A DNA stretch of 40,382 nucleotides from assembly GCA_000787465.1 (NCBI GenBank), contig JSYX01000308.1:1-40382 (forward strand), given 5' to 3'. Position numbers and translations under genes: made by a program. The stretch comes from Thermomucor indicae-seudaticae. Lineage: Eukaryota; Mucoromycota; Mucoromycetes; Mucorales; Lichtheimiaceae. This document shows, piece after piece, positions 10,574-21,011 of the stretch (the stretch's first letter is position 1; each line of letters opens with the position of its first letter). The notes beneath the pieces were generated by a model. It did not search any database, had not been told where the DNA came from, and worked only from the letters and a program-made list of their open reading frames with translations.

Positions 10574-12149
10574 TTAAAGATTCTCTATCTGATCTTCTGG
10601 ATCAGTCGATAGGGTATTGTATGCATATTCATTGATCGGGAAATGGCATCCATCCCCTTGCCTACGAATAACTAGTAGTTAATGTCGCGACAAAAGAATG
10701 ATGGGCAAGACTCCAAACTTACGGTCGTCCGACGGGTAAGAACCACGTTGCAGGATTGCTGCCCATCACTTGCGTAAAGTTTTTCCCGGCTCCCAGATCC
10801 CATGGATTGAAATTTTTAGTCCGCATAACGTCTACACGGCCGCCTCTTGCTCGTCCCAGTCTGTAATTCGCTTCTTCATAAAACTCTATCGTGGTCCGGT
10901 TCTTTAGCAGTTGTCGAGTATGGAATAAGGTAAAGGCTGTCAGAAACAAGCCGAATATCGTCGACACAAATAGGAGTATTGGCCAGTTAAAATCAAGAGC
11001 CGGTATACCCTAACAAAGATAAAGAGTTCAATGACCTTCTATTTCCAGAGATATATCAAGTCTTACCAAAGGTCCATTAAATACTCCAATGGTTGGAGGC
11101 AAGGCTGTGCAAAACACATATATGGAAAGGAGCGATCCGTAAAGAATGAACAGGTAGAAGTACTTGTAGTTATAGAAGCCAACACAGTTATTGACCCTTT
11201 CCAGAAATTAAATCAGTACACTGTATATCACATAATCATCACAGAGCTTACCAAGGACAATGGCTAACGCAAACCATCAGTTGGCGATACAATCAGTGAT
11301 CTCCAGAACACGGAAAGACTATCACTTACTGATCCATCTTTAACACGCAGCTTTCAATGCACAATAAAAATTTTCGTTAAGCATCATCATTGTCTGATCA
11401 GACTTGCAGTCTTTCTGTATACCTTTTGCATGACCGACAGTGGTGTGTCCTGTCGAACTTTTCTGTTCGGCATTTCTGACAATATCGTCGGGCCCCGCTT
11501 TGTTTAACTGTGATGAGAGGATAGGCGTTCCTCATATGCTGCATCGAATATTCATTCGATGGCGGGGACAGGGTTAGAGATGTTCTTGACTCACTAGCTG
11601 CTTCCACATCCAAAATAGCCACACTGCGTCGACCTTCAGTCATCTCAGGTTCTTGGTTGAGAAGTTGCGCATCTTCGCGGTCTGTGTGCGAGTCGTCTTG
11701 GGTTTCACGTTCTCGCAGTATCTATTATAAATATCCGTTTTTCGTTGTTAGAACATCGTTCAGACCACTCGCTACATCGCTTTTTTCCTCGACACTTTAC
11801 GTCGGTCGACCGACCTGGAGACGTTCGAGCCGTTTTCCAGTAACACCAAGTGCATAAAAAGAAGAATGGTTGGATGAACACAACGTATAGGCATCCTTAA
11901 CAGAGGTTCGACATGAGATTCCGTCCAAAGAAAATGTATCACTGTCACCGTGATTCCCAAACCTTGAGCAACGTGGCCGTCCTGGATCAAGCGCCGTGCT
12001 AGCCGGAAATGAAAGGCCCAATAGCACCACAGCAAAATGAGGCACGACAAAACGACCGGGGAAGCTTTCAGCGCCCTCTTGGCTTTGTGTTGTAGAGATC
12101 GAAGGGTGCGGCGGTCCTTACGCCTATTGTTCATGGTTCTTGAAATCAT
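10574..12149 (-). CDS. DHHC-type protein S-palmitoyltransferase (PFA3-like)
   Basis: Eight exons give about 372 residues: 12149-11963, 11895-11801, 11721-11423, 11350-11330, 11263-11252, 11196-11067, 11009-10723 and 10661-10574. Two N-terminal membrane segments ([35 protein letters not shown]) are followed by a TSPG loop. The Cys-rich domain [20 protein letters not shown] leads into the catalytic DHHC at about residues 200-203. Then come [12 protein letters not shown], two more membrane segments and the TTxE motif (TTIE). FNPWDLG follows and is typical of the family. The enzyme transfers palmitate to cysteines of membrane-associated proteins on endomembranes. The catalytic motif is split over a 21-nt and a 12-nt exon plus the next exon, in matching phase. 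A second ATG at 12134 is an equally possible start. The family is certain; the substrate is unknown. Confidence 0.9.
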
Positions 12150-12494
12150 CGCCTCCGCTGGATGTACGTCGAAAGGCACGTTCTTATAAAGGCCACATGT
12201 GACTTCTGCGATATGCTCGGAAGAACATATACCTTGACAACATGGGATGTAATGCAGTAAATTCTAACTTTATGCATTGTTCTTTTGATAATCAGATGTT
12301 TATTGTGTGAAAAACGGCTTATTGTAACGAAACAATGGGTGCCACGATGTGCCCTCGATGTTCTTTTTCTCTGTTAGTTGTCGCAAAGAAAGAACATGAA
12401 TGAGTGGGTTTCGTTTGTCCATACGCGAAACTTCTGCGAAATTGACGCGCACACGAAGATTTCTGGGTTGGGGATTTTTCATACGCGAACATCC
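12150..12494. other. Intergenic region
   Basis: It lies between the 5' end of the palmitoyltransferase gene and the polymerase pseudogene. An open frame on the minus strand (12572-12300) is Arg-rich and has no recognisable domain. I see nothing I can name. Confidence 0.45.
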
Positions 12495-14289
12495 ATGTCG
12501 GCCAGCACGAGCCACAACATAACGTGAGGCAACACTCGAGCGGGAGGAATTAGAGCGATCGCAACTGACCACAGAGTGGGTAGCGACCAGACGTTATGCG
12601 CGCCGCCCAGTGAGAATAACGCATTCCTGGAAAGGCAGGGATCATCGTTCGATGAAGTGCCTGAGTTACACGATCAATTCAAGAGCGACGACAGATCTTT
12701 CCACCGTCAATATGCCAGCTTATACTTTGTGCGTCCGCACAAACTCAGACCCCATGTCCTGAAAGAGGCCGAACAACGATGGGGAAGATTACCAGCTTGA
12801 GTTCAACTTGAACAAGCGAAAAACAAAAAGGACAGTTATCCTAAACGAAGACTGCTGCGTGCTAGATCGTTCACAATATGTAACAAAGGTTTTGGACGTC
12901 ACGGATCAACGGTGCTACATAGTAGGCACAGTTTACGTTGATATGCCCTGAAAGCCAAACGACTCGAACGACCTGAGTCAGGAGGCAAAGCACTGACAAC
13001 AGGCAGACGTTAAATCGGAGGTTGACACCATTTAGAGCTCAATTGTTTCTCCATCATTGCCGAGGAAATACAAAGGGCCTGAGGACAAAGTCGCTATAGA
13101 AGATGAATCAGGACGCATTGAATTAACAGGACCCGCTTTGGAACACGAGTTTTGGATTACAGGTAAGGGATTGGTGCGAATAACACAAAACAACAGAAAG
13201 ATGGGGAAAACTGATCCTGGGTTGTCAAAGGTACGGTAGTTGGTCTTTTAGGTAAAGAAACCGCAGCCGGCACTTTCGAAGTTCAGAAGGTGTGTTTACC
13301 CGGCATCACTCCACAGCCACCATTACCTAAGGAGTGTAAGCTTTCTTCTTACAGTGGACCCGGCTGGCTCAAAATATGTTGCTTTAATAATATCTGGCTT
13401 GAACATTGGCCATGGCTCAGCCTCGGATTTGTAAACACAACTGCTGGTGGAATACCTGTCTGGCGAACTGGGTAGCCCAAATGTAAGCAACAGACATATG
13501 ACGCTGTACTCTATTCTGATCCTGGTGAAAAATCTAGATGCAACAATTGACTGCAAAAATTACGCGGGTCATAGTTGCCGGTAATTCCATTACGAAACGG
13601 AAAATTGTACCAGAGAAGCAAAAGCCGGTGAGTGAGCAACACCATAAGCACTGCGGACGCGCGTGTTAAAGCTCGAAACCCGCCAGAAAAAATATGGGTA
13701 CGATTCGACACAGTACGATGCTACGCCTGTAATCCAGCTTGACAAATTAGAGCTTAAAGGAAAAAATGACAGGCTTCCTAGGGACTTCGGGTCAAAATAT
13801 AGACGATATTCTCAGGTACTCGAATAGTGATGAACCACTGAAGTTGGCGGAACGGTGCTTTTCGTGGAGACATATTGCACCATCGGCTCCTGATACCCTA
13901 TGTAAGCTTGAACGATGATCACCGGAGCCGTGTTAGCCCGTACCAATTCTCTATCCTGACAGGGTGCTATCCTTTCCAAAATCATGACCTTTTCGTATTA
14001 GAAACCAGTCCACATATATATTTCGTTCGCAAGCAACCCCAGTTTGAACAAAGTATGGTCGAAGGTAAGTCTGTAAAGTATCAACCTAAGCTGGCGGGCC
14101 CAGTGGCTCAAAAGAAAAAAACACGTTGTCATAGGACCTGATGGTCAGAAGATAAGGGTCGTTCTGGTGCCATCTTTTACGGAAACCGGTATGACTGTTT
14201 TGGTCGACCTCGGCACATTAGAATGTACAGCAGTACGGCTACTGGATGACGAGACATCTACAGCAGGGATAATGGATACTTCTGATTAA
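12495..14289 (+). pseudogene. DNA polymerase delta small subunit (POLD2/Cdc1) pseudogene
   Basis: Pieces in family order are readable: FDEVPELHDQFKSDDRSFHR and LRPHVLKEAEQRWG; then after a frame change LEFNLNKRKTKRTVILNED and QRCYIVGTVYVDMP; then YKGPEDKVAIEDESGRIEL; then SKYVALIISGLNIGHGSASDL, RVIVAGNSITKRK, FLGTSGQNIDDILRYS, CYPFQNHDLFVLETSPHIYF and VRVVLVPSF-like text ending at TAA 14287-14289. Damage includes a frameshift near 12781, in-frame stops near 12950 and 13431, a 19-bp remnant where an intron should be near 13338, and loss of the central metallophosphatase-like part (the MPG..DP..LPQQP segment) before 13765. Introns with good borders persist (13163 to about 13229; 14065-14130), so this is a decayed genomic copy, not a retrocopy. 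The parent subunit is essential for replication, so an intact gene should exist elsewhere. An ATG at 12495 may be the old start. Confidence 0.85.
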
Positions 14290-14295
14290 TTAAAG

Positions 14296-14410
14296 ACTAG
14301 CGTTCTGCCCTCGCTTCGCTTCGGGGGAACACTAAACGGGACCTCCGGGCAGGGGTTTGGCTATGGCTTCATTGCCGTGAAAGCTTGGAAAAACCGAGGG
14401 CAGGGCTAGT
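14296..14410. repeat. Small palindromic (MITE-like) element
   Basis: The ends are inverted copies: ACTAGCGTTCTGCCCTCG on the left and, read on the minus strand, ACTAGCCCTGCCCTCG on the right. They bound 115 bp of GC-rich sequence. The flanks are A-rich (TTAAAG / AAAAGAG), but no clear target-site duplication is visible. It begins 7 bp after the stop codon of the polymerase pseudogene. Confidence 0.55.
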
Positions 14411-14593
14411 AAAAGAGTGGATGGATAATTCAGTATTTACGCGATCCGTCCTTCTATACTTCTTGTTTTCATGTACACAGGTAATGATAATCTGACTAAG
14501 CAATCAAGGCCTGTAAATCAACTAGGTGATGCACGTATTTGTGCAAAAGTTTGAATGACACATTGAACATGATATGTTCGTTTTCGTATAGGG

Positions 14594-16318
14594 TTAGTCT
14601 AAAGGTCCAAAGGGAGCTAGCGGTGGTGCCAGCGTTCGCTGGGCTGCACGGAGCTTCCCAGAACGGCTCCTCGCATTTTCGTCCATCTCTTGCCTTGATG
14701 GCCTTACAACGTGTTTCGTGCATAATTCCAAAGACGCGTTTTCTATTATTGTCTCTTTGGGAGCTGCTGCTTCTTTTTCGTTCCCTATAAAAATAAGGTC
14801 GTTGCTTTCGTCATCATCATCAACAACATTTGTTGAAGTCTTCTTGCGCTGCTGTCGATATGCAGCACGCTTGATACTGAATTGGTTCGTTTCCGCGTCT
14901 TGAGCCGACCGACGACCGGCGCAATGATGCATGAATGTCTTTACAATTCGATCTTCGAGTGAGTGGAAGGTTACGGTGACCAGCCGACCTCCGGGACGTA
15001 ATAGATATTCGCTCGCTCGCAGCGCAGCCCTCAGCTCTTCTAGCTATTAGTGGCATGTTTTACTTCGTAAGAGCGACAAGTACTTTCCCATTATTACATG
15101 TAATAAAGCTCACCTACCTCATTATTGATGTATATCCGGAAAGCTTGGAATGTCCGAGCAGCAGAGTTTCTTAGCATGTCATCATCCCCGCGTTGCCATC
15201 TCGGTTGCGGACACGCCTTTTGGATGACCGTAGCTAATTCTGCCGTGGTTTGGATAGGTGCCTTTTTTCGAGCAGCGACGATCGCTGCTGCAATTTTTCT
15301 AGATTGTCGATCACCTCCATACTATTTTCTTGCCTCATTAGTCCCAAATGCCAAGTTCTTTTTTCACTTAGATCTGAGCAAATTCACCTCGTATATAATG
15401 TTGGCTATCTGCTCTCGCGTAAAATAATTGACAACCTCATATGCTGATATTGATTTACGAAGGAGATCCTCTTCTTCTTCAAACCGTTCCTTTTCTCCTT
15501 TACCACGCGAAAACATGCGCATGTCGAGTGGGCCATCGAGTTTGTAGGAAAATCCTCGCAAAGCTGTCTCGATCTATAACTCAATGCTTGAGCTCTTGCA
15601 TATACAAGTCCTTCCCCCGTGTTCTTTCTTTTTACCTGCCCGCTTGATATTCCAATATCCATGACTATACCATCAAAACAAGGCAAGCTGGTAAAAGGGG
15701 TCGGATCCCTTAGCCTGACTGGTTCCTGGACGCGACGCCGCGTATCTAACTTACTCCCATTGCAGTTTCCGTTGAATGAGGTGATGTGTCTGGCTAAAGC
15801 GGCCCAGTAGTGGAAAGAGTCGGCCTCTAACCCCAACGTTTCAGTTGGATGGTCAGGCATTTTTATGGTCTCTCTCTCAGTAGCTGGCGGCTTACCTCAC
15901 CTGTATTGACTAACGTCAGCTAACTGTAATGCTTTCTCGTAAGCGACTGGATCTTGGTCAACGGCAACCACTTTGCAATCGCAACTGTCTAAACGTCCTG
16001 ACATGAGAAACATTGTAGTAGAGCTTTTTCTTGTCAGTGCGCACCTAGAATGGCTCTCGTGTACCCGCCGTCTCCAAACGTCATGTCGCAGTAGATTCCA
16101 CCTGTTCGAGGAGCCAGAAACTCGAGAGCTTCTCGCAGCAGAACAGGCTTGTGGATAGGGGTATACGGAAGGTCATTGCTTTGAGTTAAGGGACGCCGCT
16201 GCATCATCACGGACACGACATTTCGCTTAGACAATGTCAATGAGGACCGGAATGCCATCTGCACCGCGAGCATGGTTCGAAAAGACAAAGGAGTTTGGGT
16301 ATTATTTGTTAGCTTCAT
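14594..16318 (-). CDS. rRNA (cytosine-N4-)-methyltransferase, RsmH/METTL15 family
   Basis: Seven exons give about 444 residues: 16318-16045, 15997-15901, 15826-15755, 15687-15636, 15573-15388, 15321-15118 and 15043-14594. The MraW/RsmH fold is clear: [15 protein letters not shown], the SAM-binding [49 protein letters not shown], then a helical insert, [27 protein letters not shown] and the closing [13 protein letters not shown]. The enzyme makes N4-methylcytidine in the decoding site of small-subunit rRNA; eukaryotic members act in mitochondria. The first about 40 residues lack acidic residues and are rich in Arg/Ser, as in a mitochondrial presequence. A downstream ATG at 16273 is an alternative start with an equally good presequence. 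An acidic DDDDESND insert near the C-terminus is unusual. Confidence 0.92.
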
Positions 16319-16540
16319 GTTTGCGAAAAATATGCGTAAAACGTTTACAACTTTGTCCGATATGAATTCAGGACAAACAAGAATGTTCAAGAGTATAGAG
16401 AATAGGAAAATCTAAATGAAAAGAGAGATGCTTGACGGGCTATTAGGAAACTATAAGCTATACTCGTATCATTGAGCGAAAAAAAAAAGTCGTCTTTTGC
16501 AATAGCGGATGTGCGTGTGTATATGTATATGTAGCAAAGT

Positions 16541-18237
16541 TTACATGAGCGGCTTTTTCCCCACATTATTATTGACAGAGCACCTAAAAAGAGAAGACAT
16601 GAGTTCACGCCGCTGCACACAGGGATCATGGAAGTACTCAATAACTCACATCCATATGCGTGTCTTGTAAATCTTGAATAAATCCCGTACAAGCTCTCGG
16701 AAATCCACCCGGCGTTCAGCCACGAAATAGAATGTCAATTTTCGGCGATCCCTGGACATACATTATTAGCAATAATCAATGAAGAGAAAGAGACAGAGTT
16801 TTGCATTTACCATTGATATTCAGCATCAACGACGTCCATGAGCAACTTTTTCTGTTTGCTCTTTGTCTGGCAAATAAGCAATGCCTTTTGCTCGTCTTGA
16901 CGCTTTGTGACCAATAGAGTGATCTCTGCAGAAGTTGCCAATCGGCAGATACGTTTGGGTGTTGGTATCGTCATTTGCTGTTGTTGTTGAAGGCGGGGTT
17001 CCTCCCAGATGCCTGTGCTGGTAGATTGAAGCAACAAGGTAACTTGATCCGGCGGCAAATCCTTCGCAACCACTTTGCCCAAATCGCGACCTCTATCTGC
17101 CTCCACAATCACCCAATCTTCTTTTTCAACCGGGATCAGGCTATAATAGACCTCGGAACGACCGGCTTTGAATTCTACCAAGCACCACGAAACATGAGAA
17201 GGCGTTTGTTGTTCGGACATAAAGAGGTTGCTGCTGCTATCGTCCATAGCGCGCGAAGAAGTCGCGACGCCTAGTAATGGGCCAGCCAAGGAGTGACGTC
17301 GATATGGAAGTTCCTCGGGTACACTGGTTTCCATCAATATCTTTCCCTTCAGTTATTGTATCTTCTCTTTACTTTACCTGGACAGCACGTTGCGCGGCTT
17401 AAAGTAATCTTGAGCAACATGTTCACTCATACTAGGTAAGGGAGTGAGCGAGAATCGACGACCCGTTCGCAGGTGCTCTCTGTCACCAAGAGAAAATCGT
17501 GGGCGCGACGGGAACAGGGACTGAGAAGAAGGGGCATAACTGGTAGTTGGAGTCGTAGAAGAAGAAGAAGCAGGATTGTCCCACAAGAAGTTATTGCTGG
17601 TGCTGGAAGAAGAAGACCAGATACTGGACGCAAACTTGGAGGAGGCACCCCACTGGACTGGTCTCGAAGGTGAGGAGCCGGACAACGAGGTTCTTTTGGG
17701 GAATAAGGATGATGGTTGTGTAAAAAGGGGTTCATGAGCGAGTGAGTGCCTTCGGTAGGGCAAGACGGATTCTAGCTTGTAATTATTCATGATCCGCTCA
17801 CGCTCGCTGTTCTTCTTCTCCTCGAACTGCTGTTCCTCCTTGTTCTCCATGACGACCTCCTGTCTCTTTCGAAGTGCCATGTATGACTGCAGTGAATCGA
17901 TATCTTCGTTGAGTGGTCCACCGAGCCAGTATGGTGTATCCTCAATCATTGGTTCCTCTTCTACAACTGATGGACGTCTCGTAACCGAAGCTGACGACGA
18001 CAGTGGCTGTAAAGCTGTAGGCGAATCGATGGATGTCTGCGGAAATCGAAACGACTGCTGCTGCTATGACAAAGAATGATTGTTATGCTTGCTGCACAAA
18101 GAATGAATAAACTGAGGATTACCTCGTTCTCCCACGGATTGACAAATACTGGCGGCTGCTGCTGGGAAGTACTTTAGTGTCAATGGTGCAACTATCAAGC
18201 GTCAATATTAGATTATACTTATCACCTCTTCCAACAT
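16541..18237 (-). CDS. PSP1 C-terminal-domain protein
   Basis: The model has six exons and about 464 residues: 18237-18226, 18161-18123, 18063-17378, 17323-16811, 16751-16650 and 16583-16541. The N-terminal half is Ser/Pro-rich and disordered, with two PYRRHSLA repeats (about residues 140 and 250) that look like basophilic phosphorylation or 14-3-3-type sites. The C-terminal part is a PSP1 domain: [16 protein letters not shown], then [57 protein letters not shown] and WMC. Family members include yeast Psp1, a suppressor of polymerase mutants, and trypanosomatid RBP38/45-linked proteins; the bacterial relative is RicT. The biochemical role is not settled. The first exon (12 nt, MLEE) is the weakest part. 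A long C/T-rich leader sits upstream on the coding strand. Confidence 0.85.
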
Positions 18238-18260
18238 TATCAAGAGGGAAAGAGTATAAA

Positions 18261-18320
18261 GTAGAAAGAAAGAAAGGAAGGAAGGAAAGAAGGAAAGAAG
18301 GTTGGAAAAAAGAAAGGGAA
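18261..18320 (+). repeat. Polypurine GAAA/GGAA tract
   Basis: A run of GAAAGAAAGAAAGGAAGGAA type lies just upstream of the PSP1-domain gene. On that gene's coding strand it is a polypyrimidine leader, a common feature of fungal promoters. It could also be a simple microsatellite. Confidence 0.75.
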
Positions 18321-19005
18321 ATTGGCTTAAAAAATAATTGGCACCAAAAAAGAAGGAAGCTTTTTGCGGATATTAGTGAATTATTCTTTGTGCTTGTGTG
18401 TATGAGTACGTGTGTGCGTGTGAGAGAGCTGGGCGCTGCTTCTTTTATGCGAGTATATAAATGGTAAGGAGGCTGATCAAGTGACACTTTCTTGGTGCCT
18501 TTTAGACTCTGTACCCTCTTATGCAAAACTGGTAATACAACCCGCAAAGTAATCTCTCCTATCGATCCCCGCCGGAGGGATGTTCCATGATGACAGAGTT
18601 GAATGAACCGTCAACAAGGACGGGGAGCAGAAAAACGACAATCAATGAGCCATGTGTTTCTCTGGTTTATATAGAAAGTCAGAAAGAAGCTCCCCCACAA
18701 ACTTGCGTGGAAGTTACCTGTTATGTCAGCGTTCAGGGAAAAGGAGCGCATAGTCGCGGAACTCCAAGCGAATCCCCTTCCCAGGTCTGTGCCCGTTAAT
18801 GCAGCAACAGGGCTTAGCAGCAACCCTTTTCTTCACAAGCAGCAATTGATTGACATTCATCCATATACATGCTTTTTACGTCGATTTTGAGCGAGGTGTT
18901 TGCTTCAGCTTGTGCAGTGGATCGATCAGCCGGTGTTCACTCCGAGAACAATGAAAGATTCAAGGACCGCGGGTTTTTGTGATCTGCCTTATTCCTGGCG
19001 ACAAC
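18321..19005. other. Intergenic region
   Basis: It separates the PSP1-domain gene (minus) from ferritin (plus), so it should hold two divergent promoters. A TATATAAA sits near 18454. Short open frames (18587-18799 and 18611-18823) show no domain. Confidence 0.45.
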
Positions 19006-19275
19006 ACAGGATTTCAAATTGGAAAGACAAAAAGTCTTTGGTGAATGTGCCAAAGTCATTTGACACTCAAATTGGTGTTCTTACACAACACAGATTGGTC
19101 CACCCTATTTACTGGGCTGTATATCTGAGGACGCTAGAATGGTTATGCTATTGCATGGGCCAGCAAACTGAATGGATCTTTGAACCAATTTGGGGTGTGC
19201 AAGAACACCAAATGACTCTGGCAGAATCATCAAAACTTTTGTCTTTCCACCAATTTGAAGTAGTAGAAATCCTGT
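19006..19275. repeat. 270-bp imperfect inverted-repeat element upstream of ferritin
   Basis: The left arm (19006 to about 19102) and right arm (about 19182-19275) are inverted copies. Both outer ends read ACAGGATTTC inward. Inner blocks TCAAATTGG, GGAAAGACAAAA or AAAGACAAAA, GTCATTTG, GGTGTTCTT and ATTGGT are shared in order, with short indels. About 80 bp of unique sequence lies between the arms. This is the shape of a foldback or MITE element. No clear target-site duplication is visible. Confidence 0.75.
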
Positions 19276-19354
19276 ATATTTGTACATATCGTAAAACCTA
19301 ATTCATGCACAATACGTGATTTTTCCGAGCTTGTATCATGGTGACGTTTAAAGC

Positions 19355-20035
19355 ATGATCTCATCGCTTGCTCTTCGCACATATAATCCTCGGTTTCTTC
19401 CCCTCCAATTGCACATGTTTCTTCGTATCTTGAGTCGCACCATGAGCAGCTACAGCAAAGGATCCGCTATGCAAATATCCGACAAGATGCTCGAAGGCTT
19501 GATCGACCAAGCCAATCAGGAGCTTAACGCGTCCCATTTCTATCTGTCGCTCTCTCTGTGGTTCCATGACCAAGAGCTTCCCGGAAGTGCGGCTTGGTGT
19601 CGCACTCATTCAAACGAAGAGCGAGACCATGCGTTGCGCATCTTTGATCACCTGGTGAAAAGACGTGCGAAAGGTGCTTGGATTCAAAACATTGAGCCTC
19701 GGCAGGATTTGGGTCTGAGTTCCGCTGTGGATGCATGGTAAAAGTGCTCTCTGCTTTCCTTTCGTATTCTATGCTTGCTGAAACCGTGAGTATATAATAA
19801 TAGGAAACTTGCATTCGAGAACGAGCAGCAAAACAGTGCCAGGATCCATCGTCTAGTTGCTCAGGCACGAGAAGAACAGGACTGGACGTCTGATTATCTT
19901 TTGCAGTGGTTCGTGAACGAGCAACTGGAAGAAGAAGCGGCCGTGAATGATATCTATACGAACGCGTGTCAAGTGGCCAGAACTACGGGTCTTTATCGTG
20001 AATTCGATAGACAGATTAAATACAAAGAGCACTAA
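19355..20035 (+). CDS. Ferritin, bacterial non-haem (FtnA) type
   Basis: Two exons (19355-19737 and 19804-20035) join in phase to give 204 residues. The four-helix ferritin core starts at about residue 40. It keeps the di-iron residues expected from E. coli FtnA: E56, E89 and H92 (NEERDH), E135 (NEQ), and E167/Q168 with E170-E172 (NEQLEEE). Such proteins oxidise Fe(II) and store iron as a 24-mer cage. The sequence follows the bacterial FtnA pattern and not the animal H/L-chain pattern. The first about 30 residues are hydrophobic and Arg-containing with no acidic residue, resembling a mitochondrial presequence. ATGs at residues 21 and 30 (about 19415 and 19442) could start shorter cytosolic forms. 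The channel gene downstream begins only 46 bp after the stop, and a large inverted repeat ends 79 bp before the start. Confidence 0.93.
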
Positions 20036-20081
20036 TCATTGTCGTCCTTTCCCTGTTACACCTATTTTTTGTGTCTGTGTC

Positions 20082-21011
20082 ATGAACACACTGACAGAAC
20101 ATCTCATTAGTATTGTGTTTGGCTTGAACAATGCTACACTCGAGATCCCCAATCTTGGTCTCTCCATTCCAGTTCTTGAAATCCTGCACGCCATCTTGAT
20201 CAATTACACGTACCGCTCTGTCCTGCGCGAAAGTCATGCGCACATTGGTTGGGGCCAGGGTTTACTTGCGACCATTGTCATGAGTGCTGGTGGCGGGTCC
20301 ACTGTGGCCATCCTACGTGGTGAACCCCTTGGTATATTAAAATCAAATCGGTTCTGGGGTATCTACGGGTAATAGATAGCAATGCCTTCTTTTTACCAAA
20401 ACACTAACTAGCAAAGGGCAAAACGTATCTGTGTATCAGAGTGACATATTGGCTCATGTTTTCCAATCCATACTTTTATCAATTCATTCAATACCTCTTT
20501 TCCATTCCTTTTGTAGAGCAACTGTTCACTGTTGCTGACGGGATCTTGCGCACCGCGGCTGTTGTTAAGGTCGGCGTAGAAGGCGTTTCTGTAAGCCTTG
20601 GCCCTGATAAGTGGGCTGCCAAGATTCTGTGCGGCACGCTGGCAGGTTGTGGAGGGGGATTATGGGTTGGTAAGTCGCTTGCGTCCTGATATCAAGTAGG
20701 CGAATGGCTGATCAAAGTTTCACCAAGATGCTTTTCGGCTTACGAGCCCTCAATGGTCGTTTTCTACGCCACGCCTTCTCCATACTGCTTCTATTGATAT
20801 GAAGGCCTCATTCATGACAGCCTTGTTTTATACGGCAGCAACCACTCCGACTCTATGTGAATGGGCTCAACTTCCGCTCCTCAAACCCGAAGAAGCTCAA
20901 GCATGGAGTGCTCTGGTATTGAGCACTGGTCTCGTTTATCGCACTTTTGTATCACGTCCACAGAAACAACACGAGGCAACTCCGATTGAAGAAGAAAAGA
21001 AGGACAAATGA
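20082..21011 (+). CDS. TRIC-type trimeric intracellular cation channel
   Basis: Four exons (20082-20368, 20440-20669, 20700-20755 and 20805-21011) give about 259 residues. Hydrophobic segments alternate with polar loops. Family marks include the double-glycine stretch AGGGSTVAIL, WGIYGVTYWLMF and the conserved basic/Gly segment VVKVGVEG near a membrane segment. Another Gly-rich segment (CGGGLWVGEWL) and a Lys-rich cytosolic tail (EEEKKDK) follow. TRIC channels carry potassium across endoplasmic-reticulum membrane to balance calcium release; fungal and prokaryotic members share the fold. The intron before exon 4 has a weak donor (GTCGTT), so residues around that junction are uncertain. The ATG at 20082 is the first that precedes the hydrophobic start. 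The leader is at most 46 nt if it does not overlap ferritin. Confidence 0.83.

Noticed and set aside
13057..13239. Treating the polymerase-subunit pieces as a functional gene with many introns
   Set aside because: Stops and frame changes fall inside conserved blocks where no introns are expected, one intron is only 19 bp, and the central domain is missing.
15125..15427. A 100-residue plus-strand open frame with hydrophobic stretches
   Set aside because: It is antisense to exons 5 and 6 of the RsmH-like gene, whose motifs are unmistakable.
19006..19275. A classical iron-responsive element upstream of ferritin
   Set aside because: No CAGTGN loop with a bulged C stem was seen in the leader; the structure there is a much larger repeat-derived foldback.
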